Part shown: in pieces, positions 1-9,834 of the stretch
How positions within the stretch are numbered: position 1 is the stretch's first letter
How the letters are laid out: every line of letters starts with the position of its first letter
DNA from: an uncultured Bacteroidota bacterium
GTDB lineage: Bacteria > Bacteroidota > Bacteroidia > 2-12-FULL-35-15
Reading direction: 5' to 3'
Assembly (NCBI GenBank): GCA_903870175.1
Contig: CAIQBY010000064.1
Location: forward strand, 1 to 34,498
DNA: 34,498 nt
Made by a program: the position numbers and the translations under genes
The notes under the pieces: generated by a model
Told to the model about the DNA's origin: nothing
What the model saw: the letters and a program-made list of their open reading frames with translations, nothing else
The model's database searches: none

Positions 1-1
1 C

Positions 2-3000
2 GATGTAACGTCTGCTTATTCGTGGATTGCTTCTAATAATCCAAATACGTCGGGCGAATCAACAAGTTTGCAAACTTCTAATACTTTATCCGATGTAATA
101 ACCAACAATACAGCAGTCGCACAAACGGTAACCTATACAGTTACACCATCAGCGACGGTTTTAGGTAGCTGTCCTGGAAATACACAAACAGTAACTGTAA
201 CTGTTAACCCGTCAACTACGGCAAATGCAGGAGGAAACGGAACTATATGTTCAAATGGCACATATACACTTTCAGGAACAATTGGAGGAGGGGCAACATC
301 ATTAAACTGGACAACCAGCGGAAGTGGTACTTTTGATAATGCATTATTGGCAAACGCTACCTATACTCCTTCCCCTGCGGACATTACGTTCGGAAGTGTT
401 ACTTTAACCATCACTACTAACGACCCTCCAGGACCATGTTCTTCTGCAACCGATGCTATGGTGCTTACTATTAATCCTGCGGCAATTGTCAATGCAGGCA
501 CTAATGCAACAATATGTGCCGGCAATACCTATACTTTATCAGGTTCTGTTGCAGGAGGAACAACTTCAACAACCTGGACAACCAGCGGAAGTGGAACATT
601 TGATGATGCAAGTTTGCAGAATCCTACTTATACACCTTCTCCAACAGACATTACAAACGGAAGCGTGACTTTGACAATTACTTCAAATGACCCATCAGGA
701 CCTTGTCCGGCTGTGAACAGCGCAATGATATTAACAATTAACCCAGTTACTATTGCAAATGCAGGGGCAGATGCAGCAATTTGTCAAAGTACTTCTTATA
801 CATTATCAGGTTCTATCGGAGGAAGTGCAACTACCTTGTTATGGACAACCAGCGGAAGCGGAAGTTTCAATAATGCTGCATTGGCAAACGCAATTTATAC
901 TCCTTCAATAGCAGACAATACTGCTGGTAGCGTAACATTATATATTACTACTAACGACCCAATAGGTCCTTGTTCTTTTACTATTGATTCTATGCTTTTG
1001 ACAATAAACCCTCCTGTTACTGCCAATGCAGGTGTTGATGCCACAATATGCGCCGGTGACACATATACTTTGTCAGGCTCAGTTGGTGGAGGAGCAACTT
1101 CTTCTGCCTGGACCACTAATGGAAGCGGAACATTCGACAATGCAGCTTTACCTAATGCGACTTATACTCCATCTTCAACAGATATTTCCAACGGAAGCGT
1201 TACATTAACAATTACAACAAATGACCCATCAGGACCATGTCAATCAGTTAGTGATGCGATGATATTGAATATTAATCCTGCTGCAACAGCAAATGCAGGG
1301 GCAGATGCCTCAATTTGTCAAAACAGTTCTTACTTGTTATCGGGATCAATTGGTGGAAGTGCAGCTTCTTTAACTTGGTCGAGCAGTGGAACAGGAACAT
1401 TTGATAATATCAATTTAGCCAATGCAACATATACTCCTTCAGCCAATGATATTACAGCAGGAACAGTAACTTTAACAATTACAACAAATGACCCGGTGGG
1501 GATTTGTCCCGCTGTAAATGATAATATGATTTTATCAATTACACCAAATGATAATGCTGCATTTTTATATACAACTTCAACGTTTTGTAAAACAGCGCCA
1601 AATCCGACTCCAACCATAACAGGTCTTTCAGGTGGTACATTTACTTTCACTCCTGCTGGCTTGTCATTAAATAACAATACCGGCACAATTAATCTTTCTC
1701 TAAGTTCGGTTGGTAACTATACAATATTTTATACAACAAACGGTCCTTGCCCGGCAAAAGATTCAATGAACATTACTATAACTACCGCACCAATAGCAAC
1801 TTTTAGTTATAGTCCTTCTTCATATTGCCAATTCAGCAGTCCGAATCCGTTGCCCTCATTTACATCAGGTGCAAGTGCTGGCGTATTTACTGCAATTCCA
1901 TCGGGTTTAGTTTTTGTAAGTAATATTACCGGGGAAGTTGATTTGCAGCTTAGTTCGCCTGGAAACTATACAGTTACAAATACGATTGCAGCAGCAAATG
2001 GATGCTCACAAGCTATAGCAACAAGCAATTTGACAATTAATGCCGCAGTTATTGCAAATGCAGGCTCTGATGCTGTAATGTGTTCTGGTTCTCCTTATAC
2101 TTTGTCAGGGTCAATTGGCGGCGGAGCTACATCATTAACTTGGACAACAACCGGAACAGGATTATTTAATAATGCAACTCTTGCAAACGCAACTTACACT
2201 CCATCAGCTGCAGATAATTCAGGAGGATCAATTTATTTAATATTGAATGTAACTGACCCTGCAGGATTTTGCCCTGCACTCGATTCAACGGTTTTAACAA
2301 TTAATTCTGCGGCAACAGTTAATGCAGGTATTAGCAGTGTAATTTGTGCAGGAAGCACCTTTACTTTAAATGGGACTTTTGGTGGAAGCGCTACATCCGC
2401 AACATGGAGTTCAAGCGGAACAGGAACTTTTGATGATGCTGCTTTAACAAATGCGACTTATACGCCTTCATTAACTGATGTGTCATCAGGAAGTGTTATT
2501 CTTACCTTAACCACAAATAATCCTTCTGGCCCATGTGATTCTGTGTCCGACGCAATTGTATTAACAATTAACTCGCTTCCAATTGCTAATGCAGGGCCAG
2601 ATGCATCAATCTGTTCTTCTTCTACTTATTCAGCGACAGCATCGATTGGAGGCTCAACAACTTCAGTTACTTGGAGTACAAGCGGGACGGGAACATTTAA
2701 CAATTCTAATGTGCCAATTTCTGTTTACACGCCATCAGCCGCGGATATTGCTGCTGGAAGTCTATTTTTAATTGTCACCTCCAATAATCCTGCAGGACCT
2801 TGTAATGCAGTAGTTGATTCAATGTTATTAACCATTAACATGGCTACAACAGTTTCAGCAGGTACAAATGCGGTAATTTGTTCTGGAAGTGCGTATTTAT
2901 TATCAGGTACATTCCGTGGCGGAGCAACTTCTGCTAATTGGAATACAAGCGGTAGTGGAACATTTAATGATCCAACGTTAGCCAATGCAACTTACACTCC

Positions 3001-6000
3001 TTCGGCAGCAGATATTTCATCTGGAAGTGTAATTCTCACATTAACAACAAATGATCCGTCTGGACCGTGCAACGCAGCAACAGATGCAATAGTTTTGACA
3101 ATAAACCCTCTTCCAACGGCTAATGCAGGCCCAGATGCTACAATTTGTTCTTCTTCTCATTATACTGCTACCGCTTCGATAGGAGGATCAACTTCATCTA
3201 TTAGCTGGAGTACAAGTGGAACTGGAACTTTTAACAACCCGAATATACCAACAACAACTTATACTCCTTCTGCAGCCGATATTTCAGCAGGAAGTGTTTT
3301 TTTAATAATTACAACAAACGACCCGATCGGACCATGTAACGCAGTAAAAGATTCAATGTTACTTACAATAAATTCTGCCGCCACTGTAAGTGCAGGGTTG
3401 GATGTGGTAATTTGCAATAGCAATTCTTATACTTTATCCGGATCTTTTGGTGGTGGTGCAACCTCTTCATTATGGACAACCAGTGGAACTGGGACATTTG
3501 ATAATGCAACTCTGACAAATGCAACTTACTCTCCTTCAGCTGCAGATATTGCAGCAGGGAATGTTATATTGACTATTACAACAGACGACCCAGCTGGAGT
3601 TTGCTCTTCTGTTTCTGACTTCATTACTCTAACAATTAATCATCCACCTATTGCCAACGCAGGACCGGATGATGCAGTTTGTGCCAATTCAACTTATAAC
3701 TTATCAGGTTCTTTTGGAGGCGGTGCAATTTCGGTAACATGGGGCACTACAGGTACCGGTTCTTTCAATAATGTTAATCTGCCTAATGCAACCTATACTC
3801 CTTCTGCCAGTGATATTTCTGCCGGCAGTGTAATTTTATTTATTACTACTAATGATCCTCCCGGACCCTGCTCTTCCATTTCCGACTCACTAGTTTTGAC
3901 TATCAATCCTCCAGCCACTGCTAATGCAGGAATTGACGATGTAATATGTTCAGGAAGTACTTATAATTTATCCGGTTCGGTTGGTGGTTCTGCTACTTCA
4001 CTGACTTGGATTACAAGCGGAAGCGGAACCTTCAATAATACAACTATTGGAAATGCAACATACACTCCTTCTGCAAATGATATTACACTTGGAAATGTAA
4101 CATTAACAATAACTTCTAATGATCCTGCGGGACCTTGTCCATCAGTAAGCGATGCTATGGTATTAACAATAAATCAAAATGCAACGACAAATGCAGGCGC
4201 TAATGCATCTATTTGTGCCAACAGTTCAATTATATTGGCAGGTACAATTGGTGGCGGTGCATCCTCTTTGAACTGGACCTCTTCAGGAAGCGGAACTTTT
4301 AATAATCCTAATAGTGCTACGGCGACATATACACCTTCAGTTGCTGATATTGCAGCAGTCAGCGTGACGTTAACGATTACTACTAACGACCCTGCAGGTC
4401 CTTGCACACCGGCAACCGATGCAATGATTTTAACAATTACCCCCGTTGCTTTGGCAAATGCCGGTTCTGATGATGTGACATGCGCAGGCAATAGCTATAC
4501 TCTTTCGGGTGCGATTTCAGGTTCGGCAACTTCAGGAATTTGGAGCAGTAGTGGTACTGGAACATTTAACACTACCTCATTGCTTAATGCAGTTTATACT
4601 CCGTCCGGAGCAGATATAATTGCTGGAAGTGTTACATTAACTCTTACAACAAACGACCCTCCTGGACCATGTCCTGCCGCAACAGATGCGATGATTCTGA
4701 CAATAAATCCTAATGCCACTGTAAATGCCGGTATTGATGGTAGTGTTTGTGCAAATTCAACCTATTCGCTGTCTGGTACCTATGGCGGAAGCGCTACTTC
4801 TGCTACTTGGACAACTCTGGGAACTGGGACTTTTAGTAATCAAGCGAGTCCTAACTCAACATATACTCCATCGGCAAGTGATATTGCTACAGGCAGCGTG
4901 CATATAATTTACGCTACAAACGACCCTGTTGGAGTTTGCCTGCCTACGAGTGATACAATGCTTTTAACAATTAATCCTTTGCAGATTGCGGCTTTCATTT
5001 ATTCCAGCTCTACATTCTGCTTGACAGGTACTAATCAAACACCGGTTATTTCGGGCGTTTCAGGAGGTACTTTCTTTTCAACACCCGTTGGTTTATCTAT
5101 AAATTCAAATACAGGGACAATTACTTTAAGTACAAGTACTATAGGTACATATACCATAACGTATGCAACTCCAGGTCCTTGCCCGAATACAAGTACATTC
5201 ACTGTTACAATAACTACTGCTCCGTCAGCAACCTTCAGTTATAATCCAACTGCTTATTGCCAAAACAGCGGTTCAAGCGCAACTCCAACTTTCCCATTAG
5301 GCGCCAGTGCAGGCACTTTTAGTGCTATACCGGCAGGTTTGTCGTTTATTAATGTTAATACAGGGGTAGTTGATTTAGCGAACAGCGCACCCGGGACATA
5401 CACCGTAACTAACTTGATACCTGCCTCTGGTGGTTGTGCATCAGCAACAGCAACAAATACAATTTCTATTGGAGCATTGGCTACCGCCAATGCAGGAGTA
5501 GATGCTGCAATCTGTTCTAATGTAAACTATACTTTATCAGGAACAATAGGAGGAAGTGCAAGTTCATTGATATGGATTACGAGCGGAACTGGAACATTTA
5601 ACAATCCAAGTATAGCAAATGCAACTTACACGCCTTCTGCAGCGGATATTGCAGGTGGATCTGTTACGTTGACAATAAATACAGACGATCCTGCAGGTGC
5701 TTGTCCATCAGCCAACGATGCCTTGCAGTTGACAATTTTACCTGCTGCTACAGTAAATGCAGGTGCTGATGCGGTAATTTGCGGAAGCAGTACTTATGCA
5801 TTATCAGGTATTATAGGAGGAGGTGCAACTTCAGCTATATGGACTACGAGCGGAACAGGCAGTTTCAACAATATTAATCTTGTTAATGCCATATATACTC
5901 CTTCAGCAGCTGATATCAATGCAGGAAGTGTAACACTTACTCTTACAACCAATGATCCTGCCGGCCCATGCCCTTCGGTTTCGGATGCAATGACATTAAC

Positions 6001-8254
6001 ATTTAATCCACCTGCTACTGCAAATGCAGGAGCGGATGCTGCAATCTGTTCGGGAAATACGTATGCATTATCCGCAGTAATTGGAGGTGCTGCATCATCG
6101 TTAAACTGGACAACAAGTGGAACCGGGAATTTTAATAATGTTTCTTCTGCCTCGGCAATTTATACTCCATCAGCTGCTGACATAAGTGCGGGAAGCGTTA
6201 CTTTGACGATAACTACAAATGACCCTGCGGGAATTTGCGCTCCCGCATCCGATAATTTAATATTAACAATTAACCCATTAAATGTTGCGACATTCACTTA
6301 CCCGGGTTCTACATTTTGTCAAACAGGACCGAACCCAACGCCAACTTTCGCAGGATCCGGTGCATTTACATCTTCACCAGTGGGATTAACGCTTAATTCA
6401 TCAACAGGAACTATAAATTTAGCGTCAAGCACAGCAGGTACTTATACTATTACAAACTTTACTTCAGGTCTTTGTCCTGATACGGCAACGGCAACTGTAA
6501 CCATTACAACTTCATTTAATGCCAATTTCGGTTATTCAGGAAGTTTATTCTGTCAGGCAGGCAGCCCTGACCCTTTGCCTACATACATAGGAACAGGCAG
6601 TGGTGGAATATTTACTGTTGCTCCGGCAGGTTTAGTGGTTAATAATGTTACCGGTGAAGTGAATTTGGCTATTTCAGCTCCTGGAAATTATATTGTTACC
6701 AATACAATTTCTGCTTCCGGAGGATGCGCTGCAGCAGTGGATACCGGTGCGATAACAATTACAGCACATGATAATGCTGCTTTCAGTTATTCTGGAAATT
6801 CATTCTGTAATTCAGCAGCTAATCAAACACCGACAATTACCGGATTGGCAGGCGGAACATTTATAGCATCATCTCCTAATTTAGTGATAGACGCTTCTAC
6901 AGGAATTATCTCAATGAGCGCAAGTCAGCCAGGCGCTTACAGCATTACATATACTACAAATGGTATTTGTCCGTTCTCAACCTCAGTGCCGTTCACTATC
7001 ACTCCGGCGCCTGATGCATCATTTAGTTATGGAACAGAAGTGGTATTTTGTATAAATTCTACTGACCCAATTCCTACATTGGCTGGTGTAAGCGGTATTT
7101 TCAGTGCTTCGCCTGCCGGCATCACAGTTAACGCTTCTACAGGTGAAATAATTCTTGCTTCAACTATTCCGGGAACTTATGTAATCAAGGATTCGATATC
7201 TGCTGCCAATGGCTGTTCGGCTGCGGTAAGTACTACTACTATTACAATTACTCCGCTTGATGATGCCGGATTCAACTACTCGCAACCAACTTATTGTCTC
7301 GGAGGAAGTAATCCGACACCTACGATTACTGGTATTTCGGGAGGTGTATTCAGCTCTACTCCGGTAGGATTAACGCTTAATTCAGCTACAGGAGAAATAA
7401 CAATTGCGTCGAGCATTGCAAGCAGTTATACAATAACTTATGCTACCGCAGGTTCCTGCCCTAATTCTTCTACACAAGTAGTGAATATTATTGCAGCGCC
7501 GGTTGCGAATGCTGGCAGAGACAGTGTTATTAACTGCGGACAAACAATCCAGCTGAATGGTGCTTCTACCAATGCTGCAACTTATTTTTGGACAACAATA
7601 GGTGGCACAATTTTGTCGGGAGCAACTACTCTTATTCCAACGATTAGCGCACCAGGCACCTATATTTTAACGGTAACAAATCCGGCAGGCTGTCAGGTTT
7701 CGGACACAGTAATAATTACCGGTGCTACTCGCCCTACGGCTTCATTTACCACCAATCCAAATCCGGCTACCGGCAATGCGCCTTTGGATATAGCGTTTAG
7801 CAATACGAGTACCAATGCTACGTCCTATATATGGGACTTATGCAGTGGATGCCCTACAAGTATTACGCAGGATGCAAGTTATATTTATAATACATCAGGC
7901 ACCTACACTGTATATTTAGTGGCAATAAACGGTACCTGCAGGGATACGGCTTCGACAAAAGTGATTGTCAGTGATTCATATTCGTTGACATCGGCTAACG
8001 TATTTACGCCTAATGACGATGGAATAAATGATATATTCAACTTTAAGGTTACCGGTGTTACTGCGCTTGATGCGCTTATTTATGACCGCTGGGGATTGAA
8101 AATGTATGAATGGACTACAGTGAACGGCGGTTGGGATGGGCATACCGTTACCGGATTAAAAGCTGCAGAAGGAACGTATTTCTATATTGTTACTTTGACA
8201 GATGATATAGGAAATGAACATGTGGAAAAAGGAAGTTTTATGCTGATGAGGTAA
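2..8254 (+). CDS. Giant repeat-containing T9SS substrate / adhesin-like protein with C-terminal gliding-motility (CHU_C, type B sorting) domain; 5'-truncated by window edge
   Basis: The frame is open from base 2 (DVTSAYSWIASNNPNTSGES...). The listed start at 68 is an internal TTG. There are about 19 copies of an ~86-aa repeat (xANAGxDAxICxxSxYTLSGSxGGxATSxxWTTSGSGTFNN..NATYTPSxADIxxGSVTLTxTTNDPxGPC), interleaved with ~9 copies of a second repeat (xAxFxYxxxxFC..). These are followed by a PKD-like domain and C-terminal SANVFTPNDDGINDIFNFKV..IYDRWG..WDG....EGTYFYIVTLTD..KGSFMLMR. Confidence 0.93.
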   Translation, partial: DVTSAYSWIASNNPNTSGESTSLQTSNTLSDVITNNTAVAQTVTYTVTPSATVLGSCPGNTQTVTVTVNPSTTANAGGNGTICSNGTYTLSGTIGGGATSLNWTTSGSGTFDNALLANATYTPSPADITFGSVTLTITTNDPPGPCSSATDAMVLTINPAAIVNAGTNATICAGNTYTLSGSVAGGTTSTTWTTSGSGTFDDASLQNPTYTPSPTDITNGSVTLTITSNDPSGPCPAVNSAMILTINPVTIANAGADAAICQSTSYTLSGSIGGSATTLLWTTSGSGSFNNAALANAIYTPSIADNTAGSVTLYITTNDPIGPCSFTIDSMLLTINPPVTANAGVDATICAGDTYTLSGSVGGGATSSAWTTNGSGTFDNAALPNATYTPSSTDISNGSVTLTITTNDPSGPCQSVSDAMILNINPAATANAGADASICQNSSYLLSGSIGGSAASLTWSSSGTGTFDNINLANATYTPSANDITAGTVTLTITTNDPVGICPAVNDNMILSITPNDNAAFLYTTSTFCKTAPNPTPTITGLSGGTFTFTPAGLSLNNNTGTINLSLSSVGNYTIFYTTNGPCPAKDSMNITITTAPIATFSYSPSSYCQFSSPNPLPSFTSGASAGVFTAIPSGLVFVSNITGEVDLQLSSPGNYTVTNTIAAANGCSQAIATSNLTINAAVIANAGSDAVMCSGSPYTLSGSIGGGATSLTWTTTGTGLFNNATLANATYTPSAADNSGGSIYLILNVTDPAGFCPALDSTVLTINSAATVNAGISSVICAGSTFTLNGTFGGSATSATWSSSGTGTFDDAALTNATYTPSLTDVSSGSVILTLTTNNPSGPCDSVSDAIVLTINSLPIANAGPDASICSSSTYSATASIGGSTTSVTWSTSGTGTFNNSNVPISVYTPSAADIAAGSLFLIVTSNNPAGPCNAVVDSMLLTINMATTVSAGTNAVICSGSAYLLSGTFRGGATSANWNTSGSGTFNDPTLANATYTPSAADISSGSVILTLTTNDPSGPCNAATDAIVLTINPLPTANAGPDATICSSSHYTATASIGGSTSSISWSTSGTGTFNNPNIPTTTYTPSAADISAGSVFLIITTNDPIGPCNAVKDSMLLTINSAATVSAGLDVVICNSNSYTLSGSFGGGATSSLWTTSGTGTFDNATLTNATYSPSAADIAAGNVILTITTDDPAGVCSSVSDFITLTINHPPIANAGPDDAVCANSTYNLSGSFGGGAISVTWGTTGTGSFNNVNLPNATYTPSASDISAGSVILFITTNDPPGPCSSISDSLVLTINPPATANAGIDDVICSGSTYNLSGSVGGSATSLTWITSGSGTFNNTTIGNATYTPSANDITLGNVTLTITSNDPAGPCPSVSDAMVLTINQNATTNAGANASICANSSIILAGTIGGGASSLNWTSSGSGTFNNPNSATATYTPSVADIAAVSVTLTITTNDPAGPCTPATDAMILTITPVALANAGSDDVTCAGNSYTLSGAISGSATSGIWSSSGTGTFNTTSLLNAVYTPSGADIIAGSVTLTLTTNDPPGPCPAATDAMILTINPNATVNAGIDGSVCANSTYSLSGTYGGSATSATWTTLGTGTFSNQASPNSTYTPSASDIATGSVHIIYATNDPVGVCLPTSDTMLLTINPLQIAAFIYSSSTFCLTGTNQTPVISGVSGGTFFSTPVGLSINSNTGTITLSTSTIGTYTITYATPGPCPNTSTFTVTITTAPSATFSYNPTAYCQNSGSSATPTFPLGASAGTFSAIPAGLSFINVNTGVVDLANSAPGTYTVTNLIPASGGCASATATNTISIGALATANAGVDAAICSNVNYTLSGTIGGSASSLIWITSGTGTFNNPSIANATYTPSAADIAGGSVTLTINTDDPAGACPSANDALQLTILPAATVNAGADAVICGSSTYALSGIIGGGATSAIWTTSGTGSFNNINLVNAIYTPSAADINAGSVTLTLTTNDPAGPCPSVSDAMTLTFNPPATANAGADAAICSGNTYALSAVIGGAASSLNWTTSGTGNFNNVSSASAIYTPSAADISAGSVTLTITTNDPAGICAPASDNLILTINPLNVATFTYPGSTFCQTGPNPTPTFAGSGAFTSSPVGLTLNSSTGTINLASSTAGTYTITNFTSGLCPDTATATVTITTSFNANFGYSGSLFCQAGSPDPLPTYIGTGSGGIFTVAPAGLVVNNVTGEVNLAISAPGNYIVTNTISASGGCAAAVDTGAITITAHDNAAFSYSGNSFCNSAANQTPTITGLAGGTFIASSPNLVIDASTGIISMSASQPGAYSITYTTNGICPFSTSVPFTITPAPDASFSYGTEVVFCINSTDPIPTLAGVSGIFSASPAGITVNASTGEIILASTIPGTYVIKDSISAANGCSAAVSTTTITITPLDDAGFNYSQPTYCLGGSNPTPTITGISGGVFSSTPVGLTLNSATGEITIASSIASSYTITYATAGSCPNSSTQVVNIIAAPVANAGRDSVINCGQTIQLNGASTNAATYFWTTIGGTILSGATTLIPTISAPGTYILTVTNPAGCQVSDTVIITGATRPTASFTTNPNPATGNAPLDIAFSNTSTNATSYIWDLCSGCPTSITQDASYIYNTSGTYTVYLVAINGTCRDTASTKVIVSDSYSLTSANVFTPNDDGINDIFNFKVTGVTALDALIYDRWGLKMYEWTTVNGGWDGHTVTGLKAAEGTYFYIVTLTDDIGNEHVEKGSFMLMR

Positions 8255-8290
8255 GTTTGACAAATTCTAAATTCTAAATTCTAAATTCTA

Positions 8291-8319
8291 AAGTCCCGAA
8301 GTGATTCGGGACTTTTTTA
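8291..8319 (+). terminator. Intrinsic terminator of the giant T9SS gene
   Basis: AGTCCCGAA-gtga-TTCGGGACT followed by TTTTTT. Confidence 0.85.
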
Positions 8320-8362
8320 TTAAAACTATTTTTATATAAATCTTGCGTATTGCAATTATAAC

Positions 8363-8370
8363 TATATTTG
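8363..8370 (+). promoter_or_regulatory. Bacteroidetes-type -7 element
   Basis: TATATTTG matches the TAnnTTTG consensus, with TTG 17 bp upstream at 8343; precedes the candidate sRNA/sORF. Confidence 0.45.
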
Positions 8371-8375
8371 CCAAC

Positions 8376-8516
8376 ACAAATAAAAAAAACAAATGCTCTT
8401 GAAAATACTTTTACAACGACCGCCTACCGGTGAAACAAGAGCAAGCATTGAAAGAGTAAACACTATACTTAATATTTTACCAAAACGCTTTGTGCATTTA
8501 CACAAGGCGTTTTTTG
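8376..8516 (+). ncRNA. Candidate ~140-nt small RNA or attenuator/leader (overlaps a 51-aa sORF 8393-8548)
   Basis: Upstream TAnnTTTG element, internal pairing TGCTCTTG (8394-8401)/CAAGAGCA (8436-8443), and a strong terminator hairpin ACGCTTTGTG-CATTTA-CACAAGGCGT + T-run (8485-8515). Confidence 0.4.
8485..8516 (+). terminator. Intrinsic terminator hairpin
   Basis: 10-bp stem (one G:U), 6-nt loop, followed by TTTTT. Confidence 0.7.
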
Positions 8517-8562
8517 TATTTATCAATTCAATTAATAATAACTAACAATTAAAAACACAAAA

Positions 8563-8769
8563 ATGACAAGGGAAAATAAAATATACTTTTTAATTACAAT
8601 GTTGAAAGAAAAGTTTAAATTAGAGATTAATAATGCTAATTCAAGTAAGGTTCTTTTTGAAAAAATGAATACTACAGAAAGTGATAAAGCGTGGTTTAAT
8701 CGTATGAACGGAATGGACAGTCTTGGAATACTTGACGAGTTGAGAGAATACGCAAACGGAAATAAATAA
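8563..8769 (+). CDS. Small hypothetical protein (68 aa)
   Basis: ATG ORF with an A-rich leader; sequence MTRENKIYFLITMLKEKFKLEINN...; no recognised family. Confidence 0.5.
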   Translation: MTRENKIYFLITMLKEKFKLEINNANSSKVLFEKMNTTESDKAWFNRMNGMDSLGILDELREYANGNK

Positions 8770-8797
8770 ATTATAATAAGAAATAAATAATTATCAT

Positions 8798-9085
8798 ATG
8801 GCAAGAATAGAACAAAACGGAATACCCTTGGATTTTACCTGTGAAAATAAAAGGTTTAAAACTGATATTACAAAAGGACATAATGGAAGCGTAACGGAAA
8901 ATTATCTATATGAAGAAGATGGTGAAGTTTTATCATTAGAATATGTTATAGACAAAATAAATGGTAATTCAATATACTGGTTTATGTGGTATAAAGATGG
9001 TATACCAAAATTGGCAACAAGTGCTGTTATGGATGAAACTGCAATAACAGAGGTAATTAAAAATATTACAGCAATTAAATTTTAA
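8798..9085 (+). CDS. Small hypothetical protein (95 aa)
   Basis: ATG ORF MARIEQNGIPLDFTCENKRFK...; same strand and closely spaced to the previous ORF. Confidence 0.6.
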   Translation: MARIEQNGIPLDFTCENKRFKTDITKGHNGSVTENYLYEEDGEVLSLEYVIDKINGNSIYWFMWYKDGIPKLATSAVMDETAITEVIKNITAIKF

Positions 9086-9157
9086 TAATAAATCAACAAT
9101 TAATAAAAAGATAGTTATTGAATAACTTAAGTACCTTTGTCAAAATAAAAAAACAAG

Positions 9158-9427
9158 ATGGAAACGATTATAAAACTGAACCCTGATGAATTGAATCAAA
9201 CAATATTTGAATACCTGAAAAATATTGTGGCGAAAAATGGTATCAAACAAATAACAATAAATTTGAATGATAATGAGCCTGTAAAACAACTTCGAAAGGA
9301 AAATAAAGAGGCTGTGAGAACGAGAATTAAAAATACTCTGGAAGAAATAAAACATAATAAAACCAATTTTATAACTTTTACTGCTGATGAGTTTGATGTG
9401 TATTCTCAATCGGTATTAAAGAAATGA
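9158..9427 (+). CDS. Putative antitoxin of a type II TA pair
   Basis: 89-aa ORF directly upstream of a YoeB-like toxin with ATGA overlap (9424-9427); METIIKLNPDELNQTIFEYLKN.... Confidence 0.75.
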   Translation: METIIKLNPDELNQTIFEYLKNIVAKNGIKQITINLNDNEPVKQLRKENKEAVRTRIKNTLEEIKHNKTNFITFTADEFDVYSQSVLKK

Positions 9428-9684
9428 GGCGTGTATCGTTCTCGCCACAGGCATTTAAAGATTATATTGACTGGAGTAAACAAAACGAGGAGGTGTTTGA
9501 AAAAATAAATGAATTGATAAAGGAAATTTTACGCGAACCATTTAAAGGCAAAGGAAAGCCGGAACCGTTGAAAGGAAATTTGAAAGGAAGCTGGAGCAGA
9601 AGAATAAATCACGAGCATAGATTAGTGTATGCTGTAAAAAACGAAGAAATAATTATTATTAGTTGTCATGGACATTACGAATAA
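9424..9684 (+). CDS. yoeB: Txe/YoeB family toxin (mRNA interferase)
   Basis: MRRVSFSPQAFKDYIDWSKQNEEVFEKINELIKEILREPFKGKGKPEPLKGNLKGSWSRRINHEHRLVYAVKNEEIIIISCHGHYE carries the YoeB motifs (KGKPEPLK, GSWSRRIxxEHRLVY, SCHGHY). Confidence 0.93.
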   Translation: MRRVSFSPQAFKDYIDWSKQNEEVFEKINELIKEILREPFKGKGKPEPLKGNLKGSWSRRINHEHRLVYAVKNEEIIIISCHGHYE

Positions 9685-9747
9685 TCAATAAGCAGAAAAA
9701 TAACCCCCCAATAAATTGCAATTAATCACTTACATATCAAAGTTTTT

Positions 9748-9786
9748 GGCAGCGTGCGGCAACAAATGTTATTTGGTGCCGTCGCC
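9748..9786 (+). other. Structured GC-rich intergenic hairpin
   Basis: CGGCA-a-CAAAT-gtt-ATTTG-g-TGCCG with flanking GGC/GCC, in an otherwise AT-rich intergenic region. Confidence 0.4.
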
Positions 9787-9834
9787 TCGTCCGCCGAATT
9801 ATGTTGGTGTTTCTATTGCATCAATAAAATATAT

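Noticed and set aside
68-70. Start codon of the giant ORF at 68
   Set aside because: It is an internal TTG; the frame is open back to base 2 with repeat-like residues, so the gene begins outside the window.
453-5490. Alternative-frame ORFs inside the giant repeat gene (e.g. 453..668, 895..1140, 2583..2771, 4174..4491, 5254..5490)
   Set aside because: They lie in shadow frames of a long, well-supported coding frame. Their composition simply mirrors the repeats.
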